64,000 nt of DNA from Nocardia gamkensis NBRC 108242 (GCF_001612985.1 NZ_BDBM01000011.1:124001-188000); one strand, 5' to 3'; positions 34,848 through 43,621 are shown, counted from the first letter of the stretch. The notes: a model not told the origin generated them from the sequence alone. Translations and numbers: made by a program.

Positions 34848-36032
34848 ATGCGAAATACGACAACCGGTCCAGGCGTGCGGATCGCCGTACGACGCGCGAT
34901 TTCGGCGCTGTTGGTCGCCGGATGCGCGGTACCGGTCGCAGGAGTGGCAGCGGCGGACCCGGTGGCTTCGAGCGGCCCCGGAACAATCGTGTCGTCCCGG
35001 TCGCTGGAGGCGACCGAACTCATTCCCGCAGCGGGCGAGGGGTATCGGCTCGTCTATCGAACCACCGGCCGCGACGGCGAGCCGGCGATCAGCGGCGGAA
35101 ACGTCTACCTGCCCGCCGGGGCTGCACCGCCGGGCGGGTGGCGGGTGGTGTCCTGGGCGCACGGCACGAGCGGGATGGCACAGGGGTGTGCACCCAATCT
35201 CCTCGGCGGGATCGCGGATACACACGACGAAACACCGCAGCTGACCGACCTGCTGGCCCAGGGGTACGCCGTGGTGGCCACCGACTACATCGGGCTCGGG
35301 GCACCCGGGCGCTACGAGTATCTTTCCGGGCGCGCGGAAGGACACGCGGTGCTCGATATCGTCCGCGCCGGCCGCCTCGTCGAGCCGGAACTATCGGATT
35401 CCTATGCGCTGGCCGGACATTCGATCGGCGGGCATGCGGTGTTGCACGCGGCACAGTTGTCTTCGAGCTACGCACCGGAACTCGATCTGCGCGGCACCGC
35501 CGCATTCGCTCCGACGAGCAACTACGAGCAGTTGATCTCCGCGCTCTCCGGACCGGACCTGGCTGTGCCGTTCCCCGCGGGACTGCAGCTCAGGGTCTTG
35601 ATGATCCTGGCCGGCCTCGACCACGCGCATCCGGAGCTGGGCGTCGCCGACCACCTGAGCGAACGAGGCAAACATGTGGTGGCCATCGCGGAGTCCGGGG
35701 AAGACTGCCTGAGGTCAGCGGAACAAGCCCTCACCGGTCGTCCCTTCGGTCAGCTGTTCGCCGAACCCCTGTCCGATCCGGCCCTGACAGCCGCACTCCG
35801 CGAGTACATGGCCGCGCCCACGACCGGCTACGACCGGCCGCTGCTGCTTCTGCAGGGCGGAGCCGACACTGTGCAACCGATCCCGACCACCGTCCTGCTC
35901 CAGCAACGACTCGAACAAAGCGGCACCGACAGCCGCCTTCTTGTCTACCCCGCGGCCGACCACTTCACACTCTTGCCGCACGCCCGCCACGATACAGCCG
36001 CATTTCTCGCCCACATGCTGCCGAGCCGCTGA
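34848..36032 (+). CDS. Secreted lipase (secretory lipase family)
   Basis: 394-residue exported hydrolase. The N terminus MRNTTTGPGVRIAVRRAISA with a hydrophobic core to about 36 ends in AAA-D, a signal-peptidase site; the Arg pair may allow Tat export. The mature part matches the LIP family: WAHGTSGMAQGCAPN, DYIGLGAPG, nucleophile elbow AGHSIGGHAV near 190, late Asp in GGADTVQPIP and His in ADHFTLLPHA. It should hydrolyse extracellular esters or triglycerides. ATG 34848 has GAGAGG upstream. Confidence 0.9.
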   Translation: MRNTTTGPGVRIAVRRAISALLVAGCAVPVAGVAAADPVASSGPGTIVSSRSLEATELIPAAGEGYRLVYRTTGRDGEPAISGGNVYLPAGAAPPGGWRVVSWAHGTSGMAQGCAPNLLGGIADTHDETPQLTDLLAQGYAVVATDYIGLGAPGRYEYLSGRAEGHAVLDIVRAGRLVEPELSDSYALAGHSIGGHAVLHAAQLSSSYAPELDLRGTAAFAPTSNYEQLISALSGPDLAVPFPAGLQLRVLMILAGLDHAHPELGVADHLSERGKHVVAIAESGEDCLRSAEQALTGRPFGQLFAEPLSDPALTAALREYMAAPTTGYDRPLLLLQGGADTVQPIPTTVLLQQRLEQSGTDSRLLVYPAADHFTLLPHARHDTAAFLAHMLPSR

Positions 36033-36516
36033 CCCACCGGTGGGAACCGCCCCGTAGGGCCCGCGCGGACAATCGCAAAAGCGCAGTCGATGTGACGGCT
36101 GCAAACGGTCTCGAGACCGCCGACTCGCCGTCCCTCTCACCGCTTCAGCCGCAACGGGTTCGGAAGCAGCTCGAGTCTGCGACGGTCGCATCTCCGCCTC
36201 GGGGGCGTGTCCGACGTCGCGATTCGGCCACTGAACGGTTAGGCCGACGATCGCCAGCAGAAGCCGTTCGGCCAGAACGTCTTCGGGCAGATCGCCGCGA
36301 TGGGCGACCGCGGTGACCGCCCGCAGGCACCCGGTCCGCAGCGCCGTTTCCTTCACCATGTCGATCAGCTCGCCCTGGTCCAGCTCCCTCATCACGGCCG
36401 GCAAGCTACCCCCCACCAACCAGCACAGGGCCGCTTTTACGACAGCTTCATGTACCAGGTGACACGATTCTTACCGGCACCCCGACCCGGGGTATCCGGG
36501 CCCGACCGGTTGTCGC
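36033..36516. other. 484-base stretch with a resolvase scrap
   Basis: No complete gene. A leftward open frame beginning near 36419 (start MVGGSLPAVMRELDQGE) has protein-like composition for about 70 codons but no recognisable family and then runs antisense into the lipase gene. The right end holds the resolvase-like fragment described separately. Confidence 0.5.
36420..36515 (+). pseudogene. Resolvase fragment, mirror of the relic at 31 kb
   Basis: One frame reads LLRQLHVPGDTILTGTPTRG then IRARPVVAQ, resembling the middle of the serine-recombinase catalytic domain (LRALGVP-D-I-x-D-x-GLTGTxRxRPGL). The DNA at 36448-36482 matches the inverted complement of 31083-31117 at 31 of 35 positions, the same part of the other relic. 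It is only about 30 codons long and its end touches the stop of the neighbouring hydrolase gene. Confidence 0.5.
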
Positions 36517-37353
36517 TCAGTTCACGCGGGCGGCCAGCAGCAACTCGAGCATGAGCTGGACGAATTCATCAGGCGCGTCGGTGAATCCGCTGTGCCCGCC
36601 GGGGAACTCGGTCAGCGGGATGTTCAGTTGTGTGGCGAGGGTCTGGGCGGGACGGTACGGGAGTTTGCCTCTGCTTTCCCGGCCCGCCCCCAGTACAAGG
36701 CGGTCGGTGACCGGTTCCAAAGCCGCCACATCCGGGATGTGGGAAGTGATCGTGCGCAATTCGTGTCTCATGTTGCGCGGCGCGTTGGCGTGCAGACGTT
36801 CGATCATCGCCGCCGCGCGCGGTGAGAGCTGGGCGGCATCGGGCATCCGCACGCCTCCGCCGATCCCCTCGAGAAAACGCGCGCCCGCGGCGGCGAGGCC
36901 CTCGGTCTCGAACAATTCGTACACTTCGTCGACGAACGCCTTGTGCTCCGCGGCGTCGGGCAGCACGCCGAAAGACGGCGGCTCGTACGCGATCACCAGC
37001 CGCAATCGCTGAGGATGGCGGGCGAGCAGGTCCAGCGCGACCACCGCGCCGCCGCTGCCGCCGAAGACGTAGGCGTCTTCGCCCACGGGTGTGAGGTGCT
37101 CGAGGAGCAGGTGAGCGTCCTCGCTCTGCACCTCGACCTCGATATCGGCCGGTGGGCCGGGCTCGAGCACGCTGCGCGAGTAGCCGCGCGGGTCGATGGT
37201 GACCACGGTGAAGTGCTGGGCGAGAGGCTCGAGAATGGGATCGAAGACCGCCGCGTCGCCTCCGCTGCCCGGCAGCAACAGCAGCACCGGTCCGGCGCCG
37301 CTCACCTCGTAGTACAGCGTCGCTCCCGGGACCTGCAGAGTGCCGGATCTCAT
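36517..37353 (-). CDS. Alpha/beta-hydrolase paired with TetR
   Basis: 278-residue alpha/beta-hydrolase: LLLPGSGGDAAVFDP near 24-38, nucleophile region FGGSGGAVVALDL with Ser near 99, and final His in FPGGHSGFTDAP. ATG 37353 overlaps the TetR stop by ATGA and has GGAGAAACC ahead of it. The pair is a common self-regulated unit in which the regulator senses a compound that the hydrolase processes. Substrate unknown. Confidence 0.87.
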   Translation of the reverse strand: MRSGTLQVPGATLYYEVSGAGPVLLLLPGSGGDAAVFDPILEPLAQHFTVVTIDPRGYSRSVLEPGPPADIEVEVQSEDAHLLLEHLTPVGEDAYVFGGSGGAVVALDLLARHPQRLRLVIAYEPPSFGVLPDAAEHKAFVDEVYELFETEGLAAAGARFLEGIGGGVRMPDAAQLSPRAAAMIERLHANAPRNMRHELRTITSHIPDVAALEPVTDRLVLGAGRESRGKLPYRPAQTLATQLNIPLTEFPGGHSGFTDAPDEFVQLMLELLLAARVN

Positions 37354-37934
37354 GGTTTCTCCTTGTTGTCGGTCGACCACTGCTCGAGGGTGACGTGCAG
37401 GGCGTCGATGATGCGTTCCCAGGAGTCGGCGGTGGAGCGTGCGTGCCCGAAGTCGCCGGTCGCCTCCAGAAGGCTGTATCCGTGAAAGGTGCTGCGCAGC
37501 AATCGGACCGCGTCGGTGCTGTCGGGTTCGGCCAAACCGTAGGCGCGCAGCATGCCGTAGGTCAGTTCGATGGCGCGCAGTGCGCCGGTCGTGGTGTGCG
37601 CCACGTCGGGATCGAACGGGAGCTGGGTCGCGGCGTAGCGCCCGGGGAAGCGCAGGGCGTAGTCCCGCCAGGCGTGGGCGTATGCGGCCAGTGCGTCGCG
37701 TCCGGCGCGTCCGGCCACCGCCGCGGCGATCAGCTCGGTCTTCTCCGTAGCCGCCAGGGCAGCTACTCGCGCGCGGAGATCCCGGAGATTCCTGACGTGG
37801 GAATACAGGCTCGCGTCCTGGACGCCGAACCGCTTGGCCACCGCCGACATCGTGACGTTGTCCAATCCGACTTCGTCGGCGAGATCGGCTGCGGCGCGCG
37901 TGATCCGCTCCGCGGTCAACCCTGCGCGAGCCAT
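37350..37934 (-). CDS. TetR-family regulator (WHG-type C-terminal domain)
   Basis: 194-residue TetR regulator: HTH near 8-50 (ITRAAADLADEVGLDNVTMS, AVAKRFGVQDASLYSHV) and a C-terminal domain containing RSTFHGYSLLEATGDFGH, typical of the WHG-domain group. ATG 37934 is chosen because GGAGGT precedes it by 7 bases. First gene of the two-gene unit with the hydrolase; the palindrome upstream suggests autorepression. Confidence 0.9.
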   Translation of the reverse strand: MARAGLTAERITRAAADLADEVGLDNVTMSAVAKRFGVQDASLYSHVRNLRDLRARVAALAATEKTELIAAAVAGRAGRDALAAYAHAWRDYALRFPGRYAATQLPFDPDVAHTTTGALRAIELTYGMLRAYGLAEPDSTDAVRLLRSTFHGYSLLEATGDFGHARSTADSWERIIDALHVTLEQWSTDNKEKP

Positions 37935-37957
37935 CGTGCACACCTCCGGAAACCTAC

Positions 37958-37970
37958 GATACCTAGTATC
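37958..37970. promoter_or_regulatory. GATAC-CTA-GTATC operator of the TetR unit
   Basis: A perfect 5-bp inverted repeat with 3-base spacer, 24 bases upstream of the TetR start, overlapping the likely promoter (TATCGT read leftward). It sits in a locally AT-rich patch. Most likely the TetR binding site. Confidence 0.55.
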
Positions 37971-38204
37971 TATCCTAGGGGCATTAGGTTATGCAACTCG
38001 CGCAGTTCGGCGATGAACCACGTCTTCCGGCCCCCGAGTTCCTGAAGCAGTCATGAAGTGCGAGGTAGGAACGCCAACAGATTCCGGCCACCGGCCAACG
38101 GAGCGTTGCCGACCGCGATCGAATCGGGATCGACACGCGACTTCGGCTCGGATAGGTCCGCGGCGCGACCAGATCGGGAACAGGCCAGAAGGTCGGCGGG
38201 CGAT

Positions 38205-38876
38205 TCACGTTCGCGTGTTTCCGGAACTCGGCTGAGCCGGTGTCCGGACGGCTATCTCGCCGCTCAATGCGTAGTCGCCGGACAGGCGCAGTCCGTCTCC
38301 GCTCCAGAATCGGCCCGGGTCGTACCAGTCGGGGCTACGGTGCGAGGGCAGCAGTCCCATCGCTTGATATGTGGCGGCGACGATTTCGGCGCAATACGCG
38401 TTCTCCAGTTCCCGGGCAGCCGATCGACTCGGCGCGCGGCGGGGCAGGCGGGCACGGCCGCGTAGCCAGCGCCCCGCCATGCCCGCGGTGGTCGGGAACG
38501 GGGTGCCGTCGAGGCGGGCGATGGCGCGCAGCGCGCCGTCTTCCATCTCACGGCTGACCGAAGGGTCCAACTGGCGCAACCAGGCCCGCTGACCGTAGCG
38601 GTGCGCCCACACGAGCACGGCATCACGCAAGTTGTGCAGCTGAGCGCCACGGTGGGCGGCACCCGACCACATGTCGGTCAGGGATCGTCCCAGTTCCGCG
38701 TGCCAGATCAGCGCGGGCAGATCGTCGATCACGACGGACATCCCGACATGGTTCACCGGGCTGTTCGTCGTCATCCGGATCACCCGGTCGGCCGTGGAAT
38801 GCCCACGGAAAAGCCAGATGTCGCCCGTTCTGGTGACCTCGACCGCTCGGTCGAGACTGATGCCGGTCCCCGTCAT
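38205..38876 (-). CDS. NlpC/P60-like (YiiX-type) cysteine hydrolase
   Basis: 223-residue protein resembling permuted papain-fold hydrolases: an early His in SPVNHVGMSVVI near 40 and a late Cys in ENAYCAEIVAATYQAMGLL near 168, the order expected for permuted NlpC/P60 members. No signal peptide or wall-binding domain, so lipid or amide hydrolysis inside the cell is possible. ATG 38876 is 6 bases after TAGGCT; apparently leaderless. Its promoter is shared with the divergent small gene. Confidence 0.65.
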   Translation of the reverse strand: MTGTGISLDRAVEVTRTGDIWLFRGHSTADRVIRMTTNSPVNHVGMSVVIDDLPALIWHAELGRSLTDMWSGAAHRGAQLHNLRDAVLVWAHRYGQRAWLRQLDPSVSREMEDGALRAIARLDGTPFPTTAGMAGRWLRGRARLPRRAPSRSAARELENAYCAEIVAATYQAMGLLPSHRSPDWYDPGRFWSGDGLRLSGDYALSGEIAVRTPAQPSSGNTRT

Positions 38877-38881
38877 GGTCG

Positions 38882-38888
38882 TAGCCTA
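38882..38888. promoter_or_regulatory. Overlapping divergent -10 elements (TAGCCTA)
   Basis: TAGCCT on the plus strand (38882-38887) and TAGGCT on the minus strand (38888-38883) occupy the same seven bases. The plus ATG (38895) lies 7 bases on one side and the minus ATG (38876) 6 bases on the other, so one symmetrical element could start two leaderless messages in opposite directions. Confidence 0.5.
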
Positions 38889-38894
38889 TGCGGT

Positions 38895-39149
38895 ATGAGG
38901 TGGTGGAAGGCAGTGGGATTGGCGGGTGCGGCCGGTGTGGTTGCCACCGGTGTCGTGGTGGTGCGCGCCGAGCGCCGCCGCCGCGCCTATACCCCCGACC
39001 AGGTTCGCGAACAACTGCACGCGCGATTCGCCCAGGCGACATCGGTCCCGGAAACCGTCGGCACCGCTGCCGCGCAACCGCGGGGCGTCACCGGCATCGG
39101 CGGGCGTATCCGACGATGGTTCCGTCGCCGGTCCGAGCAGGACGGCTAG
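38895..39149 (+). CDS. Small single-pass membrane protein
   Basis: 84-residue protein, unrecognised. One hydrophobic helix near residues 4-23 (WKAVGLAGAAGVVATGVVVV) followed by a basic stretch (RAERRRRAYTPD), so the C terminus should face the cytoplasm; the last 20 residues are Arg-rich. Leaderless start. Divergent pairing with the YiiX-like gene suggests joint expression. Confidence 0.65.
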   Translation: MRWWKAVGLAGAAGVVATGVVVVRAERRRRAYTPDQVREQLHARFAQATSVPETVGTAAAQPRGVTGIGGRIRRWFRRRSEQDG

Positions 39150-39200
39150 GGCGCCACGAGTCGAGCTGCACCGGATCGATGTGGCGCTCATCGATCGTAT

Positions 39201-40061
39201 TCACGGGAACCGCTGCGCGATCGCGGCCGCGATCACGTCCGGTGCGTGTTCCTGGATGAAGTGCCGCGCGCGCGGCAGCTCGACTACGTCGAGATGGCGG
39301 AAGGCGGCGCGCATCCGCGGGATACAGGCGTTCGGGCGGAACACCATGTCCCGCATGCCCCAGACCAACAGGGTCGGTTTGTCGCCGAGCAGGACGGGCA
39401 CGTCTCGGGCCAGTTGGTCCAGCAGCGGGCCCGCGGCGCGAATTTCCCTGGGCGTCACGGCGAGTGCGGCCCGGGCTTCCGCGGTGGGCTGCACCCTGCG
39501 ATAGTGGTCGGCCTCGGCCGCGGTGAGCTTGTGCCCCAATTCGGCGAGCAGGACGCGCTCGACGAGAAAATTCTGCTCGAGTATCCGCCGCTGCATCGGA
39601 GTGCTGCTCATGATCATGCTGAAAACCCGATTGGCCATCGCTTCGGTGGGCCAGAACGAGGTGTTGCCCAGCACGATCCCTCTCACCCGATCCGCACGCG
39701 CGGTGACCGCGCCCAGCCCGATGGGTCCGCCCCAATCCTGTCCCATCAGAACGAACCCGTCGAGCTGCAGGTGATCGATCAGCTCGCCGAGGACCGCGGT
39801 GTGCTCGCCGATCGTGTAGCCGAAACCAGCGGGGCGTTCGGATAATCCGAAACCGGGATAGTCGACGGCGATACACCGATACCGGTCGCGCAGGTCCTTC
39901 ACGATGTGGCGGTAGAGGAAACTCCACGTGGGGGCGCCGTGACAGAACAGCAGCGGCGGTCCGGACCCCTCGTCGATGTAGTGAACCCTGCCGACGGACG
40001 AGTCGAACCACCGCGACTCGAAGGGGTACAGATCCCCGTCGGGAACGAAGTCGATCAGCAT
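39201..40061 (-). CDS. Haloalkane dehalogenase-like alpha/beta-hydrolase
   Basis: 286-residue protein closely resembling haloalkane dehalogenases: N-terminal block FCHGAPTWSFLYRHIV near 38-53, nucleophile region MGQDWGGPIGLG near 104-115 with Asp and the halide-binding Trp, ERPAGFGYT, and C-terminal ARHFIQEHAPD with the catalytic His. The usual halide-stabilising Asn of HGN is replaced by Ala, so either another residue serves or the enzyme prefers a different substrate. ATG 40061 follows a strong GGAGGGAGGG. Confidence 0.82.
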   Translation of the reverse strand: MLIDFVPDGDLYPFESRWFDSSVGRVHYIDEGSGPPLLFCHGAPTWSFLYRHIVKDLRDRYRCIAVDYPGFGLSERPAGFGYTIGEHTAVLGELIDHLQLDGFVLMGQDWGGPIGLGAVTARADRVRGIVLGNTSFWPTEAMANRVFSMIMSSTPMQRRILEQNFLVERVLLAELGHKLTAAEADHYRRVQPTAEARAALAVTPREIRAAGPLLDQLARDVPVLLGDKPTLLVWGMRDMVFRPNACIPRMRAAFRHLDVVELPRARHFIQEHAPDVIAAAIAQRFP

Positions 40062-40142
40062 TGGGCCCTCCCTCCCTCCGAGACAGGTTACCTCTGATTC
40101 CCCCGCCCGCCGGGGCATCCACCGCCCCTGCGCCGCAACGGC

Positions 40143-42941
40143 CTACGGAACGAGCGGAGCCATCGGGGCCAAGCCGAGATCGGCGAGCGCGGCCGCGCCG
40201 CGGGCGGCATGATCGCCGCCGGCGAGCACCTCGGTCCGCGCCGACTGGTAGCGGCAACCGGCCGCGTCGAACGCGGCTGCCGTCGCGAGCAACCGCTGCC
40301 GGTCACCGGCGTGCAGTGCTTCGGCTCGCTCGACGATGGCGCCTGCGACGGGGTTTCCGGCGACGATGGTCCGGGCCTCGGCCAAGCGGGCACCGGCATC
40401 GGTGACCCCGGCGAGGACGGCCGCCTCGGCCCGCAGCGCCACATACCAGTGCAGCCAGATCCACGTGACCCATCTCCACACCTCACCGGGCTCGGCCGCC
40501 AGCCGTCCCAGCGCCTCGCTTATCTGCCCGCGGTGGAGCATGGCGAGTGCGTCGAAGACCGCGCCGTATCCGTGGGTCTGTGCCGGCGGCGTATCGAACC
40601 GGTGCAGCGCAGCGTCCCATTCGCTCCAGGCGTCGTGGTCGCCGCGCAGGTTGTGGATCATCGCCACACCGGCTACCGCCGGTCCCAGGACCGATTTGGC
40701 GGGGTTGCCGGCCCGCTGCCACGCGTCCAGGAACCGGACGCTGTGGGTGAGTACCTCATCGACGTTGCCCGCCAGCGCGTCGGTCACCAGTAGCCAGCTC
40801 GTCGCACGATGGCCGACCTCGGCGAGCAGAGCGTGATCGGCGAGCTGCCGTGCCCATCGGCGCGCGCCGCGCAGGTCCCCCGTGCCGAGCTCGGCCTCGG
40901 CCGCCTCGCCGAGCGCGTCGATCAGCTCGTGGGTGCCGGCTGGGGTGTTCGTGGTGGACTCCAGCAGCGCCATCCGCCGCCGCGTGACGTCCGCGGCGGC
41001 GAAAGTGTCACCGGCCAGGCTGTGGGCACCGGCGAGAGTGTCGAGAGCGGCGGACTCGGCCAGCGGGTCGCCCGTGCGGTGGGCGAGTTCGACCGCCTGT
41101 TCGGCACGCTCGATGGTGTGCGCCGCAGCATCTTCGGGGGAGTGCAGGCCGGTGAGGGCATCGGTTAGCGCCCGCCCGGTCTCGGCCAGCGCCACGGCGG
41201 CCTGGGCGGCAGGGTCGTCCCCCGCGAGCTGCTGCGCCTCGGTGATGAGGGCGGCCGCCTCCCCCGACGGCAGGGGCCGGACGAACTTGCTCGCGAACCG
41301 GTACGCGTCGGCGGCTGCGGTCGCCAGGTCGCGGGCGGCGCCGGCGCGGTCACCGGACCGGAGGGCGGCGTCGGCGGCCGCGCGGCGCAGGCGGTGCATA
41401 TCGTCGCCCCGCATCTGGCACCCGGCCGCGCAAGCGGCGTGGCGCAGCATCGAGGTGGCGGTGGCCGGGTTGTCCGCGAGCGCGGCCGCCTGCTCGTAGC
41501 GCATCTGGGACTCGCCGATCAGATTGCGGGTGAAGCACAGTTGCGCCAGGTGCTGAGCGAAGAGGCCGGCATCCGCGCGCTGCTGCGGCCGGTCGCCCGC
41601 CCACGCCATCGCGGCGCGGAAGTCGTCGGCCACCGCGTCGAATCGTGGCCGCCAGTCCGTTCCCACCACCGCCAGCTCGGCGGCCGCGGCCAGGCACCAG
41701 CTCAGGTGACGGGACCGGATGTCGTCCAGCTCACCTGCTTCGGTGAGCCGCTCCATCCCGTACTGGCGGATGGTTTCCAGCGCACGGTATGCGGTGCCGC
41801 TCGGGGATGCTGTCACCACGAGCAGGCTCTGCTCGGCGAGCCGGGCCAGGCCGTCGGCGACAACGCTCCGCTCGGAGGCGGCCACCTGTGCCGCGGCCGC
41901 GACGGTGAACGACTTCATGAACACCGACACTCGGCGCAGCAGCACTCGATCGTCCGGCTCGAGCAAGGCGTGACTCCAGTCCAGCGCAGCCCGCACCGAG
42001 CGGTGCCGGTCCTCGGTGCGCGGGCCGCCCGCCAGCATCCGCAGCTGGTCGGACAGTCCGGCTTCGAGGCCGTCGAGCCCAAGGGTGGTCCAGCGGGCGG
42101 CGGCCAGTTCGATCGCCAGCGCCACTCCGTCCAGCCGCGCACAGAACGCGGCGACATCGTCGCGCAGCGCATGATTCGGCGGCCAGCCGCCCGCGGCCGC
42201 GCGATCCATGAACAACTCGACCGCATCCGAGGCACCCTCGCCGCTCAGTGACATCGGCGGGACGGCGTACACCCGTTCGAACGGAACCATCAGCCGGGCC
42301 CGGCTGGTCGCGAGCACCGTCACGCCGGGGCACGTCGCGAGCAGCCGCTCGATGAACGGAGCCACCCCATCCCGAACGTGCTCGCAGTTGTCGAGCACCA
42401 GCAAGGCACGACGGTCGGCCAGCGTGGCGGGCACGGTCTCGTCCATAGCACGGCCGGGTTGCTCGCCGAGGCCGAGTGCGAGGGCGACCGTGCCGGCGAC
42501 CACGCTGGTATCCGCGCTGGTGATCGGGACGAGGTCGACGAACCACACTCCGTCGGAGAACTCGCCTGCGATCTGCGCGGCCACCGACAGCGCCAGCCGG
42601 GTTTTGCCCACTCCGCCGGGGCCGACGGCGGTCACCTGCCGATGTTTCGTGATCATCTCGGTCAGTTCGGCCCGCTCCCGCGCCCGGCCGACGAACGAGG
42701 TCAGCGGTGTCGGCAGAACCGGCGCCGGGTGCTGCTGGTCGGCGCGAGGCCGATCGGACGCTCGCTGCGCGAGTGCCCGCCGATCCGGCACCTCCAGCTT
42801 GCGCAGGAGCGAGGAGACATGGCTCTCCACGGTGCGCACGGAGATGAACAGCCGTGCCCCGATCTCGGCGTTGCTGAAATGTTCCCCCACCAGCGCCAGC
42901 ACCTCGGCCTCCCGAGCCGAGATCTCCACCGTCGCCGCCAT
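40143..42941 (-). CDS. Large LuxR-type regulator with N-terminal HTH and STAND ATPase
   Basis: 932-residue regulator. The LuxR HTH is at the very N terminus (about 4-62: ISAREAEVLALVGEHFSNAE to VRTVESHVSSLLRKLEV); most large ATP-binding LuxR regulators carry it at the C terminus. A NB-ARC-like NTPase follows (Walker A GPGGVGKTRLAL near 117-128, LLVLDNCEH near 195), then helical repeats to the end. The ATPase should gate DNA binding by an unknown ligand. ATG 42941 opens the HTH. The divergent VOC/DUF1801 genes are possible targets, with CCGTGGT repeats between them. Confidence 0.88.
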   Translation of the reverse strand: MAATVEISAREAEVLALVGEHFSNAEIGARLFISVRTVESHVSSLLRKLEVPDRRALAQRASDRPRADQQHPAPVLPTPLTSFVGRARERAELTEMITKHRQVTAVGPGGVGKTRLALSVAAQIAGEFSDGVWFVDLVPITSADTSVVAGTVALALGLGEQPGRAMDETVPATLADRRALLVLDNCEHVRDGVAPFIERLLATCPGVTVLATSRARLMVPFERVYAVPPMSLSGEGASDAVELFMDRAAAGGWPPNHALRDDVAAFCARLDGVALAIELAAARWTTLGLDGLEAGLSDQLRMLAGGPRTEDRHRSVRAALDWSHALLEPDDRVLLRRVSVFMKSFTVAAAAQVAASERSVVADGLARLAEQSLLVVTASPSGTAYRALETIRQYGMERLTEAGELDDIRSRHLSWCLAAAAELAVVGTDWRPRFDAVADDFRAAMAWAGDRPQQRADAGLFAQHLAQLCFTRNLIGESQMRYEQAAALADNPATATSMLRHAACAAGCQMRGDDMHRLRRAAADAALRSGDRAGAARDLATAAADAYRFASKFVRPLPSGEAAALITEAQQLAGDDPAAQAAVALAETGRALTDALTGLHSPEDAAAHTIERAEQAVELAHRTGDPLAESAALDTLAGAHSLAGDTFAAADVTRRRMALLESTTNTPAGTHELIDALGEAAEAELGTGDLRGARRWARQLADHALLAEVGHRATSWLLVTDALAGNVDEVLTHSVRFLDAWQRAGNPAKSVLGPAVAGVAMIHNLRGDHDAWSEWDAALHRFDTPPAQTHGYGAVFDALAMLHRGQISEALGRLAAEPGEVWRWVTWIWLHWYVALRAEAAVLAGVTDAGARLAEARTIVAGNPVAGAIVERAEALHAGDRQRLLATAAAFDAAGCRYQSARTEVLAGGDHAARGAAALADLGLAPMAPLVP

Positions 42942-43020
42942 GGCACCGATTCTGCCGTACGCATACTCCGCGGTCGGTTCCGGTGGTGGGGAGCTGATTC
43001 CGGCCTGTCCGCACCCCTTC

Positions 43021-43102
43021 ACCACGGACCACTTCCGCGCGGCACCCCAGCACACACACCGTGGGCGATCCGTGCCGCGTTCCGTGGTCGGTTCCGTGGT
43101 CG
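43021..43102. promoter_or_regulatory. CCGTGGT repeats in divergent promoter region
   Basis: GTTCCGTGGTCG occurs twice head-to-tail (43079-43090 and 43091-43102), and an inverted partial copy ACCACGGACCAC lies at 43021-43032. They sit between the LuxR gene and the VOC gene and may be the LuxR protein's binding sites. Confidence 0.35.
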
Positions 43103-43208
43103 CCACGGATGTGCGCAGGCCGCGCCGGAGGAGATGCTGTGAGCACGTTCGATTCGCCTCGACAGGCGGGCACCGGGAACAACCAGACCGACGAGTTCAG
43201 GAGTGATC

Positions 43209-43565
43209 ATGACCAGCTCTTCCACCCAGGGAATCAAGACCGTGCTGCATCCGGTGTCCGACCTGGCGGCGGCCAAGGCGGTGTATGCCGCCCTGCTCGG
43301 GGTGGCGCCGCGAACCGACACGTCCTACTACGTCGGTTTCGAGGCCGAAGGCCAGCACATCGGGCTGGTGCCCGGCGGCGGCCCGCAGGGCATGACCGCA
43401 CCGGTGGCCTACTGGCACGTGCTCGACATCGAGGCGAAGCTGGCCGAGTTGACCACCGCGGGCGCCACCGTGACGGAGCACGCGCACGACGTGGGCGGCG
43501 GCCGCCTGGTGGCCACCGTCACCGACACCGACGGCAACGTGCTCGGGTTGATCCAGGACCGCTGA
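43209..43565 (+). CDS. VOC/glyoxalase-superfamily protein
   Basis: 118-residue VOC-fold protein with the paired beta-alpha-beta-beta-beta pattern: GIKTVLHPVSDLAAAKAVYA at the start, HIGLVPGG mid-chain and the C-terminal DTDGNVLGLIQDR. Some metal ligands of true glyoxalase I are not obvious, so it may be a lyase, dioxygenase relative or binding protein. ATG 43209 follows AGGAG by 5 bases. 56 bases before the DUF1801 gene, probably one operon. Confidence 0.85.
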   Translation: MTSSSTQGIKTVLHPVSDLAAAKAVYAALLGVAPRTDTSYYVGFEAEGQHIGLVPGGGPQGMTAPVAYWHVLDIEAKLAELTTAGATVTEHAHDVGGGRLVATVTDTDGNVLGLIQDR

Positions 43566-43621
43566 GCGCCGAATCCCCCGACACCACCCTCATCCACGAT
43601 CGCCACGAAGGAAACCAGCTC

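Noticed and set aside
36200..36419. Minus-strand ORF with protein-like start MVGGSLPAVMRELDQGE
   Set aside because: About 70 plausible codons but no family match I recognise; it then runs antisense through the lipase gene, so not called as a gene.
31083..36482. Terminal inverted repeats of an intact transposon
   Set aside because: The inverted pair is explained by two resolvase coding fragments; no transposase and no matching target duplication flank them.
39151..39187. Terminator between the small membrane gene and the dehalogenase-like gene
   Set aside because: GCGCCAC and GTGGCGC are complementary but 23 bases apart with no further support; too weak to list.
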